Of a stretch of 24,513 nt of DNA, positions 1 to 8,090 are shown piece after piece. Every line of letters starts with the position of its first letter. Position 1 is the first letter of the stretch. A program made the position numbers and the translations under genes. The notes beneath the pieces are model-generated. The model was not told the origin of the DNA, did no database searches, and saw nothing but the letters and a program-made list of their open reading frames with translations. The stretch is from MWH-TA3 sp044353905. Its GTDB lineage: Bacteria > Actinomycetota > Actinomycetes > Actinomycetales > Microbacteriaceae. The stretch is taken from contig JBILBA010000018.1 in assembly GCA_044353905.1 (NCBI GenBank), positions 1 to 24,513 of the forward strand, read 5' to 3'.

Positions 1-2
1 CG

Positions 3-1061
3 ATTGGCGGATACGACGCCAAGGCTGCCGAACAAGCTATCGCTGAACTTCAGTCGACCATTGCCGCGCTCGAAGCATCTTTCCAGAAGGTCGATGCGGA
101 AGCGCGACGCCTTGAGCGGAAGTTGCAAGAACGCAAGCTGGCACGTCCACAGTTTGCAGAGCTCGGGCCAGCGTTCGAATCGGCCATCAGCCTTGCCGAA
201 GAACAAGCACTGACGCTCATCACGGACGCGCTGTCCGAAACTCGCGACCAGATTGCTCATGCGACTGCTAACTCGAAGACACGAACCAGCGAGTCCAACA
301 GTCAGGCGCGTTCGGCCGTTTCTGCCGCCAACGCAGAGGCACAACGAATCCGCGTCCGTGCGGAACAAGACGCCGCTCGTCAGCGCGAAGAAATCAAGGT
401 TAACCTCGCGACGATTGCGCAAGAACGCGTCCAGGTTGACAAGGTTTCCGCTGCGGTTCTGGCCGAAGCTGAGGCAAAGGTTGCGACGCTCCGCGCTCGT
501 ATGAACGAAGAACTCGATCGGGACCGTGCCGCGGTCAACGAAGAATTGCGTATTGCGACGGAACAGACCGCTCGAATCAATGAAGAGATCCGGGTGCTGG
601 ACGAGAGTGCGGCTGCCGAAATCGCAGCGATTCTCGCCGAAGCGGAAAGCTATTCAACGCAAACCATCAGCGAAGCCGACCACCACGCAGAGCAGTCGTA
701 CAAGGGCGCGGACGAGTTCGCGATGGTTGAAACCGACAAGTACCTTGAGTCAACTCGTGCGCGCGCGGCGAAGACGCTCGACGAAGCACGATCACGAGCT
801 GAACAGGCTCTCATCGGCGCCGAAAAAATCACCGGTGAGATTACCGCATCGTCGCAAGAATTCGTGTCAAACCTCACTCGTGAACTTGAGGAACGCCTCG
901 AGAAGGCGCGCCGAAACCTTGATGACATCAGCGGGTTCCTGTACTCCATCCGTTCGATGACCAATGGCTTCGACTTGGGTGAACTCAGCGTTGCCCGCAG
1001 CCGCGTTGCATCCGACCGAAACAGTAACTCGGTCAGCGTCGCGGAACTCCTCGAGGACTAA
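3..1061 (+). CDS. DivIVA-like coiled-coil protein (5' end outside window)
   Basis: The frame is open from base 3 to a TAA at 1059-1061, so the true start lies upstream; 352 codons are visible. The first visible residues (IGGYDAKAAEQAIAELQ) resemble the start of DivIVA-type domains, where a G-Y-D motif leads into a coiled coil. The remainder is a nearly uninterrupted Ala/Glu/Arg-rich helix with heptad character and no membrane segment. It ends in a short tail holding a possible helix near SGFLYSIRS. Actinobacterial DivIVA/Wag31-like proteins organise polar growth and septation; that role here is inference from the fold. It is co-oriented with pepN, with a 71-bp gap to the pepN start that contains a hairpin. 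It could also be a general cytoskeletal coiled-coil protein. Confidence 0.72.
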   Translation: MGGYDAKAAEQAIAELQSTIAALEASFQKVDAEARRLERKLQERKLARPQFAELGPAFESAISLAEEQALTLITDALSETRDQIAHATANSKTRTSESNSQARSAVSAANAEAQRIRVRAEQDAARQREEIKVNLATIAQERVQVDKVSAAVLAEAEAKVATLRARMNEELDRDRAAVNEELRIATEQTARINEEIRVLDESAAAEIAAILAEAESYSTQTISEADHHAEQSYKGADEFAMVETDKYLESTRARAAKTLDEARSRAEQALIGAEKITGEITASSQEFVSNLTRELEERLEKARRNLDDISGFLYSIRSMTNGFDLGELSVARSRVASDRNSNSVSVAELLED

Positions 1062-1067
1062 CCACCG

Positions 1068-1091
1068 CCACATCCCCGCATCGCGATGTGG
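1068..1091 (+). terminator. Hairpin between coiled-coil gene and pepN
   Basis: CCACATC at 1068-1074 and GATGTGG at 1085-1091 form a perfect 7-bp stem with a 10-nt loop, starting 6 bp after the upstream stop codon. No T-run follows, so it is a weak or factor-dependent terminator, or a processing or stability hairpin ahead of pepN. Confidence 0.4.
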
Positions 1092-1132
1092 GAGGTAGAT
1101 TTGTCGTTCAGTGTTCAAATAAAGGAGTAACT

Positions 1133-3685
1133 GTGCCCGGAGAAAACCTGACTCGTGTCGAAGCGATTGAACGAGCGAGCGTCGTCCGGACGGAGTCCTA
1201 CGCAGTTCACCTCGATTTGACGTCGTCGGACACGACGTTCCGCTCGCGCACGACGGTGACGTTCGGCGCAGTAGCCGGCGCATCGACCTTTATTGATGCG
1301 ATCACGTCCACTGTTCACAGCGTTACTCTCAACGGAGTAGACCTCGACCCCGCGACTGTCTCGGACGGGATTCGAATCCAACTCGACCACCTCGCCACAG
1401 AGAACGTTCTTGTCGTCGATGCTGACATGTTCTATGTGAACACGGGCGAAGGGCTCCACCGATTCGTCGACCCCGTCGACAACAAGGTGTATCTGTATTC
1501 TCAGTTCGAGGTCCCCGACTCCCGACGAGTCTTTGCCGCATTCGAACAACCCGACCTGAAAGCGACGTTCGATTTCGAAGTCGTCGTGCCCACCGATTGG
1601 GTTGTCGTGTCGAACTCCCCCACCCCCGCTCCCGTGGTTGACGGCGCGTCGGCGACGTGGACGTTCCCACAAACTCCGCGGATTTCGTCCTACATCACCG
1701 CGATTGTCGCGGGGCCCTACGTCGCGCAACACGATCAACTCACGTCGTCGGACGGCCGGACGATTCCCCTCGGAATCTACGTTCGTCAATCGCTCGCCGA
1801 GTTCCTCGATTTCGACTACATCTTTGACATCACCAAAAAGGGGTTCGAATACTTCGAACGCGAGTTCGCCGTCCCCTACCCGTTCGAGAAGTACGACCAA
1901 CTCTTCGTGCCCGAATTCAACGCCGGCGCGATGGAGAACGCGGGTTGCGTGACCTTCACCGAGGTCTACGTGTTCCGCTCCAAGGTGACCGACGCGGTTC
2001 GCGAGCGACGAGTCGTCACGATCCTTCACGAACTCGCACACATGTGGTTCGGCGACCTGGTGACCATGAAATGGTGGAACGACTTGTGGCTCAACGAATC
2101 GTTCGCCGAATGGGCGTCGACGATTGCGACGGCCGAAGCGACCGAATGGACTCACGCGTGGGCGACCTTCCAGGTGTCAGAGAAATCGTGGGCGTATCGC
2201 CAAGATCAGTTGCCGTCGACACACCCCATCGTGGCGACCATCAACGACCTCGAGGACGTTCAGATCAACTTCGATGGCATCACCTACGCCAAGGGTGGAT
2301 CGGTGCTCAAGCAGCTCGTCGCCTATGTCGGCCGCGACGCCTTCTTCACCGGTGTGACGAACTACTTCCGCGCCAACGCGTGGAAGAACGCCGAACTCGC
2401 TGACCTGTTGCGCGAACTTGAAAAGACCAGCAAACGTGACCTCACGACCTGGTCGGCGAAGTGGCTCGAAACCGCCGGCGTGAACACCCTGACACCCGAG
2501 ATTGTCACGGACGATGACGGCATCATCACGTCGTTCGATATCGTCCAGACCGCAATTGCGGAGTACCCGACCATTCGTCCCCACCGTCTCGCGGTCGGAA
2601 TCTACGCCTTCCAGGGCAGTGACCTTGTCCGAACCCATCGAGTCGAGCTCGATATCGACGGCGAGCGCACCACAGTGACCGACCTGATCGGCCAGCACCG
2701 TGGCGCTCTTGTGCTCGTGAACGATGACGACCTCGCATACGCAAAGATCCGACTCGACGATGAGTCGTTGGCGATGGCCATCGATCACCTGTCCGACATC
2801 TCTGACCCACTTGCCCGCGCACTGGTGTGGGGAAGCGCGTGGGATTCGACACGCGACGCCGAGATGGCGCCGAGTGATTTTGTTGACCTCGTGTTGGGCA
2901 ACATCGCCACCGAATCCGAGTCGACGACGGTGCGAACGACCCTCGCTCAGCTTGCGACAACGGCCCGAATGTATGTCTCGCCTGACCGGCGCGAAAACAC
3001 GATTCGACGCGTCGCGGACGCAATGCTCGAACTTGCCGAGAACGCCGAGCCGGGTTCGGACCAACAGTTTCAGTTCCTCCGGACCTTCGCGTCGATGGCC
3101 GACACTGCAGAGCACGCGGCGGCCCTTCGTTCGATTCGTTCGGGCGAACGAGTGATTTCGGGAATCGCCATCGACACCGACCTGTCGTGGGACCTCCTCG
3201 AGGGGATGGTTTTGGCGGGGGGTGCTGGCGAGTCCGAAATCGCCGAGGCGCTGGCTGCCGACAACACCTCGAACGGTCAACAGGCCGCCGCGCGTCTTCG
3301 CGCCACGATTCCGACCGCGGAAGCGAAGCGAAAGATTCTCGAGACGATGCGCGACGACACAACGATTGCAAACTCGCAGTGCGATCACTACGTTCGTGGT
3401 TACACCCACGTCAACGACCCCTCGGTATTCGAGAACTTGGTTTCGGAGTACTTTGACGCGGTGCAGACCGTGTGGGACTCGCGGACTTTCAAGATTGCCG
3501 AGTACTTCGCAATCGGGTTGTACCCCGCGGTCATGGCGACGGAAAGTCTCGGCTCGAAGACTCGTGCGTGGCTCGACAGCAATAACGACGCTCCGTCGGC
3601 TCTGCGTCGAATCGTCATCGAGGGACTCGCGACCGTGGACCGCGCCCTGGCTGCCCAGCGGCGGGACTCCGAGGTCAATCGGTGA
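1133..3685 (+). CDS. pepN: Aminopeptidase N (M1 zinc metallopeptidase)
   Basis: This cytoplasmic zinc exopeptidase removes N-terminal residues from peptides. The GTG at 1133 is chosen because AAAGGAG sits five bases upstream and the product then begins MPGENLTRVEA, as actinobacterial PepN proteins do; the frame is open to an upstream GTG at 1088, but that adds an unrelated 15-residue extension. At 850 aa it has the usual family length. Visible landmarks are the GAMEN exopeptidase motif at about 265-269, the zinc motif HELAH at 299-303 with the third ligand Glu322 in NESFAEW, and the transition-state Tyr at about 385. The C-terminal half is the helical ERAP1-C-like domain. The stop overlaps the next start by 4 bp (GTGA), indicating coupled translation with the MscS gene and then glbO. 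Confidence 0.97.
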   Translation: MPGENLTRVEAIERASVVRTESYAVHLDLTSSDTTFRSRTTVTFGAVAGASTFIDAITSTVHSVTLNGVDLDPATVSDGIRIQLDHLATENVLVVDADMFYVNTGEGLHRFVDPVDNKVYLYSQFEVPDSRRVFAAFEQPDLKATFDFEVVVPTDWVVVSNSPTPAPVVDGASATWTFPQTPRISSYITAIVAGPYVAQHDQLTSSDGRTIPLGIYVRQSLAEFLDFDYIFDITKKGFEYFEREFAVPYPFEKYDQLFVPEFNAGAMENAGCVTFTEVYVFRSKVTDAVRERRVVTILHELAHMWFGDLVTMKWWNDLWLNESFAEWASTIATAEATEWTHAWATFQVSEKSWAYRQDQLPSTHPIVATINDLEDVQINFDGITYAKGGSVLKQLVAYVGRDAFFTGVTNYFRANAWKNAELADLLRELEKTSKRDLTTWSAKWLETAGVNTLTPEIVTDDDGIITSFDIVQTAIAEYPTIRPHRLAVGIYAFQGSDLVRTHRVELDIDGERTTVTDLIGQHRGALVLVNDDDLAYAKIRLDDESLAMAIDHLSDISDPLARALVWGSAWDSTRDAEMAPSDFVDLVLGNIATESESTTVRTTLAQLATTARMYVSPDRRENTIRRVADAMLELAENAEPGSDQQFQFLRTFASMADTAEHAAALRSIRSGERVISGIAIDTDLSWDLLEGMVLAGGAGESEIAEALAADNTSNGQQAAARLRATIPTAEAKRKILETMRDDTTIANSQCDHYVRGYTHVNDPSVFENLVSEYFDAVQTVWDSRTFKIAEYFAIGLYPAVMATESLGSKTRAWLDSNNDAPSALRRIVIEGLATVDRALAAQRRDSEVNR

Positions 3686-4248
3686 CCGACTGGACTGACG
3701 TCACCGCGTTTCTCGCGTCGAACGCAACAGTGTTTCGCATACTGGCGATTCTGATTGGCGCCGTCGTCGTTCGGGTCATCGTGGTGATGACCATCAATCG
3801 CGTCATCGCTCGGGTTGTGGCCGACGATGTGGCCCCGAGCCCTCGCACCTCGGCGAAAACCCAAAACGCGCGGTTGACTCAGCGCACGCAAACGCTGGGC
3901 TCGGTCCTGCGGTCATTCGCGAACTGGGGCGTCGGCGCAGTCGCGCTCATCCTGATTCTCAGTGAACTGGGATTTGAGATAACCGCAATCGTCGCGAGCC
4001 TGGGAATCTTGGGTGCCGGTATCGCCCTGGGTGCGCAAGATGTCATTCGCGACATTTTCAACGGCATCTTCATGGTTTTCGAGGACCAATTGGGCGTCGG
4101 CGACAGGGTCGACCTTGGTGACGCAACGGGCGTCGTCGAAGAAGTCACGATTCGCATCACCAAGGTTCGCGATTCGAAAGGCGTGTTGTGGTTCGTCCGC
4201 AACGGTCAGATTCAGCGCGTCGCCAACTTCGACCACAAACTTCGATGA
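3682..4248 (+). CDS. Short MscS-family mechanosensitive channel
   Basis: MscS channels open under membrane tension and release solutes on hypo-osmotic shock. The 188-residue product has hydrophobic helices at about 16-38, 79-97 and 99-122. The last shows the Gly/Ala-rich pore-helix pattern (LGILGAGIALGAQD), followed by the MscS beta domain (FEDQLGVGDRV, then VVEEVTIRITKVRD). It ends just after that domain at VANFDHKLR, so the large alpha/beta C-terminal vestibule of E. coli MscS (286 aa) is missing. The GTG start overlaps the pepN stop and the TGA overlaps the glbO ATG (ATGA), so all three genes are translationally coupled. I see no frameshift that would restore a tail, so the short form appears genuine. 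Confidence 0.88.
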   Translation: MTDWTDVTAFLASNATVFRILAILIGAVVVRVIVVMTINRVIARVVADDVAPSPRTSAKTQNARLTQRTQTLGSVLRSFANWGVGAVALILILSELGFEITAIVASLGILGAGIALGAQDVIRDIFNGIFMVFEDQLGVGDRVDLGDATGVVEEVTIRITKVRDSKGVLWFVRNGQIQRVANFDHKLR

Positions 4249-4649
4249 GTGACGGGTTCTACGGGGCCATCGGCGGGCACGCCGCTTTTGATCGCATCGT
4301 TCGCCGCTTTTACGAGGGCATCAAGACCGACGACATACTCCTGCCGATGTACCCCGACGATCTGGACGGAGCGGTGTGGCGTCTCACCGCGTTCCTCGAA
4401 CAGTATTGGGGCGGGCCGACCAGTTATTCCGATGAACGCGGTCACCCGCGACTCCGTGCACGTCACGCCGCGTTTCGAATTGACGATGTCGCACGCGACC
4501 GCTGGCTGCACCACATGACGGCAGCGGTCGATGCGGAATCGCTGTCGCCGCTGCACCGTGAAACGCTCATGGACTATCTCGATCGCGCCGCGCACGCGAT
4601 GGTCAACACGATGGGCGACGTCGACCGAGGTGACAGGACCGCCCTGTAG
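4245..4649 (+). CDS. glbO: Group II truncated haemoglobin (GlbO type)
   Basis: This small haem protein binds O2 and peroxide; in mycobacteria GlbO is linked to respiration and oxidative or nitrosative stress. The ATG at 4245 overlaps the previous stop (ATGA). The 134 residues match the family from end to end: FYGAIGG N-terminus, Tyr23 in RRFYEG (B10), Tyr36 in PMYPDD (CD1), EQYWGGP, proximal His74 in RARHAAFRI (F8) and Trp87 in RDRWLHHM (G8). These residues are diagnostic of group II. An in-frame start further upstream at 4188 would run back through the MscS gene and is not used. The stop lies only 3 bp from the convergent stop of the next gene. Confidence 0.95.
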   Translation: MSDGFYGAIGGHAAFDRIVRRFYEGIKTDDILLPMYPDDLDGAVWRLTAFLEQYWGGPTSYSDERGHPRLRARHAAFRIDDVARDRWLHHMTAAVDAESLSPLHRETLMDYLDRAAHAMVNTMGDVDRGDRTAL

Positions 4650-4652
4650 GCG

Positions 4653-5330
4653 CTAGTCCGCGTCAAGAATGACGGGGGTGTGCTTGGCGAGGATCTCGCC
4701 GCGCGTAGACGACAGTCGAATCCACGGATCTTTCGACGACACGTCCATCACTTTGTCGCCGAAGAAGCCGAGAGTTTCCGCCGCGAGAGCGACGCCGGCC
4801 GGTAAGCCGAGGGACCCATTGATTGTGGCCCCCCACACCTGAGAGCGGTACGACCGAACGACGTGTTCCTCTGCGTTGTTCGGTATTTTGCGCTTGATGA
4901 TCTTCATGCCCTCGCGGACAACTGCCTGAAGGTCAGAAGAGCCGATTTTCCCGAGCGATTCCCATCCGGTTTGAGGAGGGAGCGGAATCTTCCACCGCAC
5001 GGACGGTGCTTGCATCGGCATGGTCACCACGAAACCCGTCTCGGTTTCTTCCGCGTTGTCGAAACGCCCCAGGAGTGAATCGATGGGCACGACGATGTCG
5101 AACTTTGCCTCGGCCACGAGTTCCGCGCCGCGCATCCCGAGCACCGTCGGCGTGGTGTCGTTGAGTCCGCGCGGTGCGAGAACCTGCACCCACGCCACCA
5201 GAAGGTTCCCCTTCGCGACGAGCCGAACCGCTGAATTGTCGATCAGCCCGGATCGGTCGATGAAGGTTGCGAGGTCGCTGATCTGTTCGCGAGACGCGAA
5301 GGTCAACGAAACGCTCTTCGAAACGGCCAT
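4653..5330 (-). CDS. Conserved hypothetical protein downstream of ettA
   Basis: The 225-residue soluble protein has no signal peptide or membrane helix. Its ATG (5330-5328) shares one base with the ettA stop (TAATG), so it should be translated by re-initiation behind ettA; a longer in-frame extension to 5537 only shadows ettA. I recognise the general look of an uncharacterised actinobacterial family (alternating strands, VLGMRGAELVAEA, RSYRSQVWGATINGS) but know of no assigned function. The strict coupling to an ABC-F translation factor suggests expression in fixed ratio with EttA and possibly a translation-related role; that is inference only. Confidence 0.8.
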   Translation of the reverse strand: MAVSKSVSLTFASREQISDLATFIDRSGLIDNSAVRLVAKGNLLVAWVQVLAPRGLNDTTPTVLGMRGAELVAEAKFDIVVPIDSLLGRFDNAEETETGFVVTMPMQAPSVRWKIPLPPQTGWESLGKIGSSDLQAVVREGMKIIKRKIPNNAEEHVVRSYRSQVWGATINGSLGLPAGVALAAETLGFFGDKVMDVSSKDPWIRLSSTRGEILAKHTPVILDAD

Positions 5331-7012
5331 TAGTCGCGCGTCAACTTCCGGTACGTCGAACGGTGAGGCTTGGCAGCGTCCGCACCGAGGCGCTCGATTT
5401 TGTTCGTCTCGTAGGCCTCGAAGTTGCCCTCGAACCAGTACCAGTTCGCGGGGTTGTCGTCCGTCCCTTCGTAGGACAGGATGTGGGTTGCGATGCGGTC
5501 GAGGAACCAGCGATCGTGGGTGATCACCACAGCGCAACCGGGGAATTCGAGAAGTGCGTTCTCGAGAGACGACAACGTTTCGACATCGAGGTCGTTGGTC
5601 GGTTCGTCGAGTAAGAGCAGGTTCCCGCCCTGCTTCAGAGTCAGGGCAAGATTGAGGCGGTTGCGTTCACCGCCGGAAAGAATTCCCGCCTTTTTCTGTT
5701 GGTCGGGGCCTTTGAAGCCGAAGGTCGAAACGTAAGCGCGCGACGGAATTTCGACATTCCCGACCTGGATGACATCGAGCCCCTCGGACACGACCTCCCA
5801 GACGTTCTTGTTCGGGTCGATTCCGGTGCGGGACTGGTCGACATACGACAGTTTCACCGTTTCGCCGACCTTGAGCGACCCAGAGTCAAGCGGCTCGAGA
5901 CCCACAATTGTCTTGAACAAGGTCGTTTTTCCCACACCGTTGGGACCGATGATTCCGACGATTCCGTTTCGCGGTAGTGAGAACGACAGGTTGTCGATGA
6001 GTACTCGATCGCCGAAACCCTTGGTGACCTTGTCCGCTTCGAGCACGATAGCTCCGAGACGCGGGCCGGGTGGAATCTGCAGTTCCTCGAAGTCGAGCCT
6101 CTTGGTGCGCTCGGCTTCTGTCGCCATTTCTTCGTATCGTGCCAGTCGAGCTTTGGATTTCACCTGACGACCCTTGGCATTCGACCGAACCCACTCGAGT
6201 TCCTCGGCAAGGCGTTTCGCGAGTTTGACGTCTTTTTTGCCTTGCACCTCGAGGCGCGCAGCCTTCTTTTCGAGATACGTCGAATAGTTTCCCTCGTAGG
6301 GATAGAGGCGCCCGCGGTCGACTTCGGCGATCCACTGCGCAACGTGGTCGAGGAAGTACCGGTCGTGGGTAATCGCGATGACGGCGCCGGGATACTTGGC
6401 GAGGTGCTGTTCAAGCCACAAAACGCTTTCGGCATCGAGGTGGTTGGTCGGTTCGTCAAGCAACAGAAGATCGGGCTTTTCGAGCAGCAATTTACACAGG
6501 GCAACTCGTCGCTTTTCACCGCCCGACAACACTCCGATTTCGGAATCGGACGGCGGACAACGCAGCGCATCCATAGCCTGCTCGAGTTGAGAGTCGAGGT
6601 CCCACGCGTCCGCGTGATCGATTGCTTCTTGTAGCTCGCCCATCTCGGCGAGAAGAGAGTCGAAGTCTGCGTCCGGTTCGCTCATGAGCATCGATATCTC
6701 GTTGAATCGCGCGAGCTTGTCGTACATTCCGCGAACTCCGTCTTGCACGTTCTCGAGTACCGAACGCGTCTCGTCGAGTTCCGGTTCCTGCATCAAAATC
6801 CCGACGGAATAACCAGGTGACAGCTGGGCTTCGCCGTTCGAGGGCGTGTCGAGCCCCGCCATGATCTTGATGATGGTCGACTTTCCAGCCCCGTTCGGGC
6901 CAACCATACCGATTTTCGCGCCGGGGAAGAACGACATCGTCACGTCGTCAAGAATGAGTTTTTCGCCCACGGTTTTCCGTGCACGAACCATCGTGTAAAT
7001 GAATTCAGCCAC
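5330..7012 (-). CDS. ettA: Energy-dependent translational throttle protein EttA (ABC-F)
   Basis: This ABC-F ATPase binds the ribosomal E site and gates entry into elongation according to ATP/ADP ratio. The GTG start gives MAEFIYTMVRARK, matching the E. coli EttA N-terminus, although no good ribosome-binding site is visible. The 560 residues hold two ATPase domains: Walker A GPNGAGKST at 38-46, LSGGE at 162-166 and Walker B LLLLDEP at 182-188; then Walker A GPNGVGKTT at 356-364, LSGGE at 445-449 and LLLLDEP at 465-471. An arm insertion (about 103-155) and a basic inter-domain linker (about 240-315) are present, and there are no membrane helices. It lies 5 bp after the lipoprotein stop and overlaps the next gene by 1 bp. 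Confidence 0.96.
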   Translation of the reverse strand: MAEFIYTMVRARKTVGEKLILDDVTMSFFPGAKIGMVGPNGAGKSTIIKIMAGLDTPSNGEAQLSPGYSVGILMQEPELDETRSVLENVQDGVRGMYDKLARFNEISMLMSEPDADFDSLLAEMGELQEAIDHADAWDLDSQLEQAMDALRCPPSDSEIGVLSGGEKRRVALCKLLLEKPDLLLLDEPTNHLDAESVLWLEQHLAKYPGAVIAITHDRYFLDHVAQWIAEVDRGRLYPYEGNYSTYLEKKAARLEVQGKKDVKLAKRLAEELEWVRSNAKGRQVKSKARLARYEEMATEAERTKRLDFEELQIPPGPRLGAIVLEADKVTKGFGDRVLIDNLSFSLPRNGIVGIIGPNGVGKTTLFKTIVGLEPLDSGSLKVGETVKLSYVDQSRTGIDPNKNVWEVVSEGLDVIQVGNVEIPSRAYVSTFGFKGPDQQKKAGILSGGERNRLNLALTLKQGGNLLLLDEPTNDLDVETLSSLENALLEFPGCAVVITHDRWFLDRIATHILSYEGTDDNPANWYWFEGNFEAYETNKIERLGADAAKPHRSTYRKLTRD

Positions 7013-7017
7013 GTTTT

Positions 7018-7479
7018 TTACCAGTCGATTTTTCGGGTTGCGCCGATGAGGCAGCCACCTGTTTTGAGTGCGGTTTCGATTGACGAGTAATACTTTTTGT
7101 CACTGGTTCGTTGGCCGACGAGGCAGGACCGACCCATCTTGACGGCGACAATCACGGAATCGGCAACGAGGTCCGTTTTAGTTCTGTCCGGGGTGATCTC
7201 GATTGATTTCTTTCGGAATCCGCCACGAACGAGAGCATTGACCATCGCCCGACCCGGCTGTTTTTGGTCGATGACCGAAACTCCCGAGAGCACCCAATCG
7301 AAAAATGCCTTGTTGTCCTGCGCGTCGCCTTCCGGCTGGAAAAGCGGAGCGGGTTCAGCAGACGCCGTCGCCGTCGGCGTGGGTGTCGCGCTGGGCGTTC
7401 CGCTCGGGTCGAAGGCACAGCCGCTCAAAGTGAGGGAAATGACCGCTGCGGCGGTGAAGACGAAGGTGCGTGCGGTCAT
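7018..7479 (-). CDS. Small lipoprotein, DUF6993-like
   Basis: The 153-residue exported lipoprotein has a hydrophobic signal ending in a lipobox (LSGC, Cys21), then a Ser/Thr/Pro/Ala linker at about 24-45, then a compact domain with two cysteines (GRSCLVGQ and GGCLIGATR) ending in KIDW. From memory this domain matches DUF6993, seen in Microbacteriaceae; its function is unknown. The two cysteines may form a disulphide outside the membrane. The ATG has no Shine-Dalgarno sequence but follows a TAGAAT box by exactly 6 bases, so the mRNA is probably leaderless and the gene has its own promoter inside the ssb-ettA cluster. Confidence 0.85.
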   Translation of the reverse strand: MTARTFVFTAAAVISLTLSGCAFDPSGTPSATPTPTATASAEPAPLFQPEGDAQDNKAFFDWVLSGVSVIDQKQPGRAMVNALVRGGFRKKSIEITPDRTKTDLVADSVIVAVKMGRSCLVGQRTSDKKYYSSIETALKTGGCLIGATRKIDW

Positions 7480-7491
7480 TCCCCCATTCTA
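7480..7491 (-). promoter_or_regulatory. Leaderless -10 promoter of the lipoprotein gene
   Basis: On the minus strand TAGAAT (7491-7486) is followed by six bases (GGGGGA) and the ATG at 7479. This TANNNT-N6-ATG layout is the usual signature of actinobacterial leaderless transcripts. It lies in the 36-bp gap between ssb and the lipoprotein gene. Confidence 0.6.
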
Positions 7492-7515
7492 GGTCAGAGC
7501 ACGTCAGTCCTTGAG

Positions 7516-7947
7516 TCAGACCACCGCGACCGCTTCGGCGGCTGGTTCCGTGTCGACTTCGGCTGCTGTTGTCGATGCGTCCGCACCGAGTGCGACCAGT
7601 CGCGTGAAGACCGCGGTCCCCCAGAACAAGTCGTGCCCGAGGGTTTCGGCTTCGATCTCGACGTTGGTCCCGGTGCGGTCGTCGGTTTGCCAGTCGCGAA
7701 CGCGCAGGCGTCCCGTCACGACGATGCGGTCTCCTTTTGAAAGCGACGGGACTGCATTGATAGCGAGTTGACGAAACGCCGTGACGGTGTACCAGTTGGT
7801 CGACGCGTCAACCCACGTTGAGGTCGCTTTGTCGAATCGTCGCTGCGACGATGCGAGCCGGAAGCTCGTGATCGGAAGGCCTTCACTCGTCACAACGTGC
7901 CGCGGGGTCGTTGCGATGAGTCCGGTGATGGTGAGGGTGTCGCTCAT
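7516..7947 (-). CDS. ssb: Single-stranded DNA-binding protein paralogue without acidic tail
   Basis: This OB-fold protein should bind single-stranded DNA during replication, repair or uptake. The ATG at 7947 is preceded by AAAGGAG six bases upstream, so the longer in-frame extension to 8160 is rejected. The 143 residues carry SSB hallmarks: TITGLIATTP, ITSFRLASSQRRFD, NWYTVTAFRQLA, GDRIVVTGRLRVRDW, and EIEAETLGHDLFWG. After the OB fold there is only a short Ala/Glu/Thr tail ending AVAVV. The conserved acidic tip (DDDIPF-like) that recruits repair proteins in housekeeping SSB is absent, so this is probably a secondary SSB like Streptomyces SsbB or the M. tuberculosis paralogue next to its EttA orthologue. 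A main ssb should exist elsewhere. Confidence 0.9.
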   Translation of the reverse strand: MSDTLTITGLIATTPRHVVTSEGLPITSFRLASSQRRFDKATSTWVDASTNWYTVTAFRQLAINAVPSLSKGDRIVVTGRLRVRDWQTDDRTGTNVEIEAETLGHDLFWGTAVFTRLVALGADASTTAAEVDTEPAAEAVAVV

Positions 7948-7969
7948 GTGTCTCCTTTGTTCGGTGGAC

Positions 7970-8001
7970 GGCGCCGGCCGTCCCAACCTGCGACCGGCGC
8001 C
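7970..8001 (-). promoter_or_regulatory. Inverted repeat in the ssb leader
   Basis: GGCGCCGG at 7970-7977 and CCGGCGCC at 7994-8001 form a perfect 8-bp GC-only stem with a 16-nt loop, ending 22 bp before the ssb start codon. There is no T-run on either side. It could terminate msrA transcription, structure the ssb leader, or bind a regulator. Confidence 0.4.
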
Positions 8002-8090
8002 TCCAATGAGGATGCTCCGAACGCCGAGGTGGCGCGACGAAAACCGACCGAACAGTGCAGAACGTTCCCGGCGAAACCGGTGTGGAGAAG

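Noticed and set aside
1088..1132. Extended pepN start at GTG 1088
   Set aside because: It adds 15 unrelated residues and has no ribosome-binding site suited to it, whereas AAAGGAG precedes the GTG at 1133.
1115..2155. 346-codon minus-strand frame opposite pepN
   Set aside because: pepN is unmistakable on the plus strand; the reverse frame is Arg/Val-rich, matches no family and reflects high GC.
2177..3409. 410-codon minus-strand frame opposite pepN
   Set aside because: Same reason: long open reverse frames are expected opposite GC-rich genes; the composition is not protein-like.
4653..5537. 294-residue version of the gene downstream of ettA
   Set aside because: The extra N-terminal part is an out-of-frame reading of the ettA end; the ATG at 5330 overlaps the ettA stop in the usual TAATG junction.
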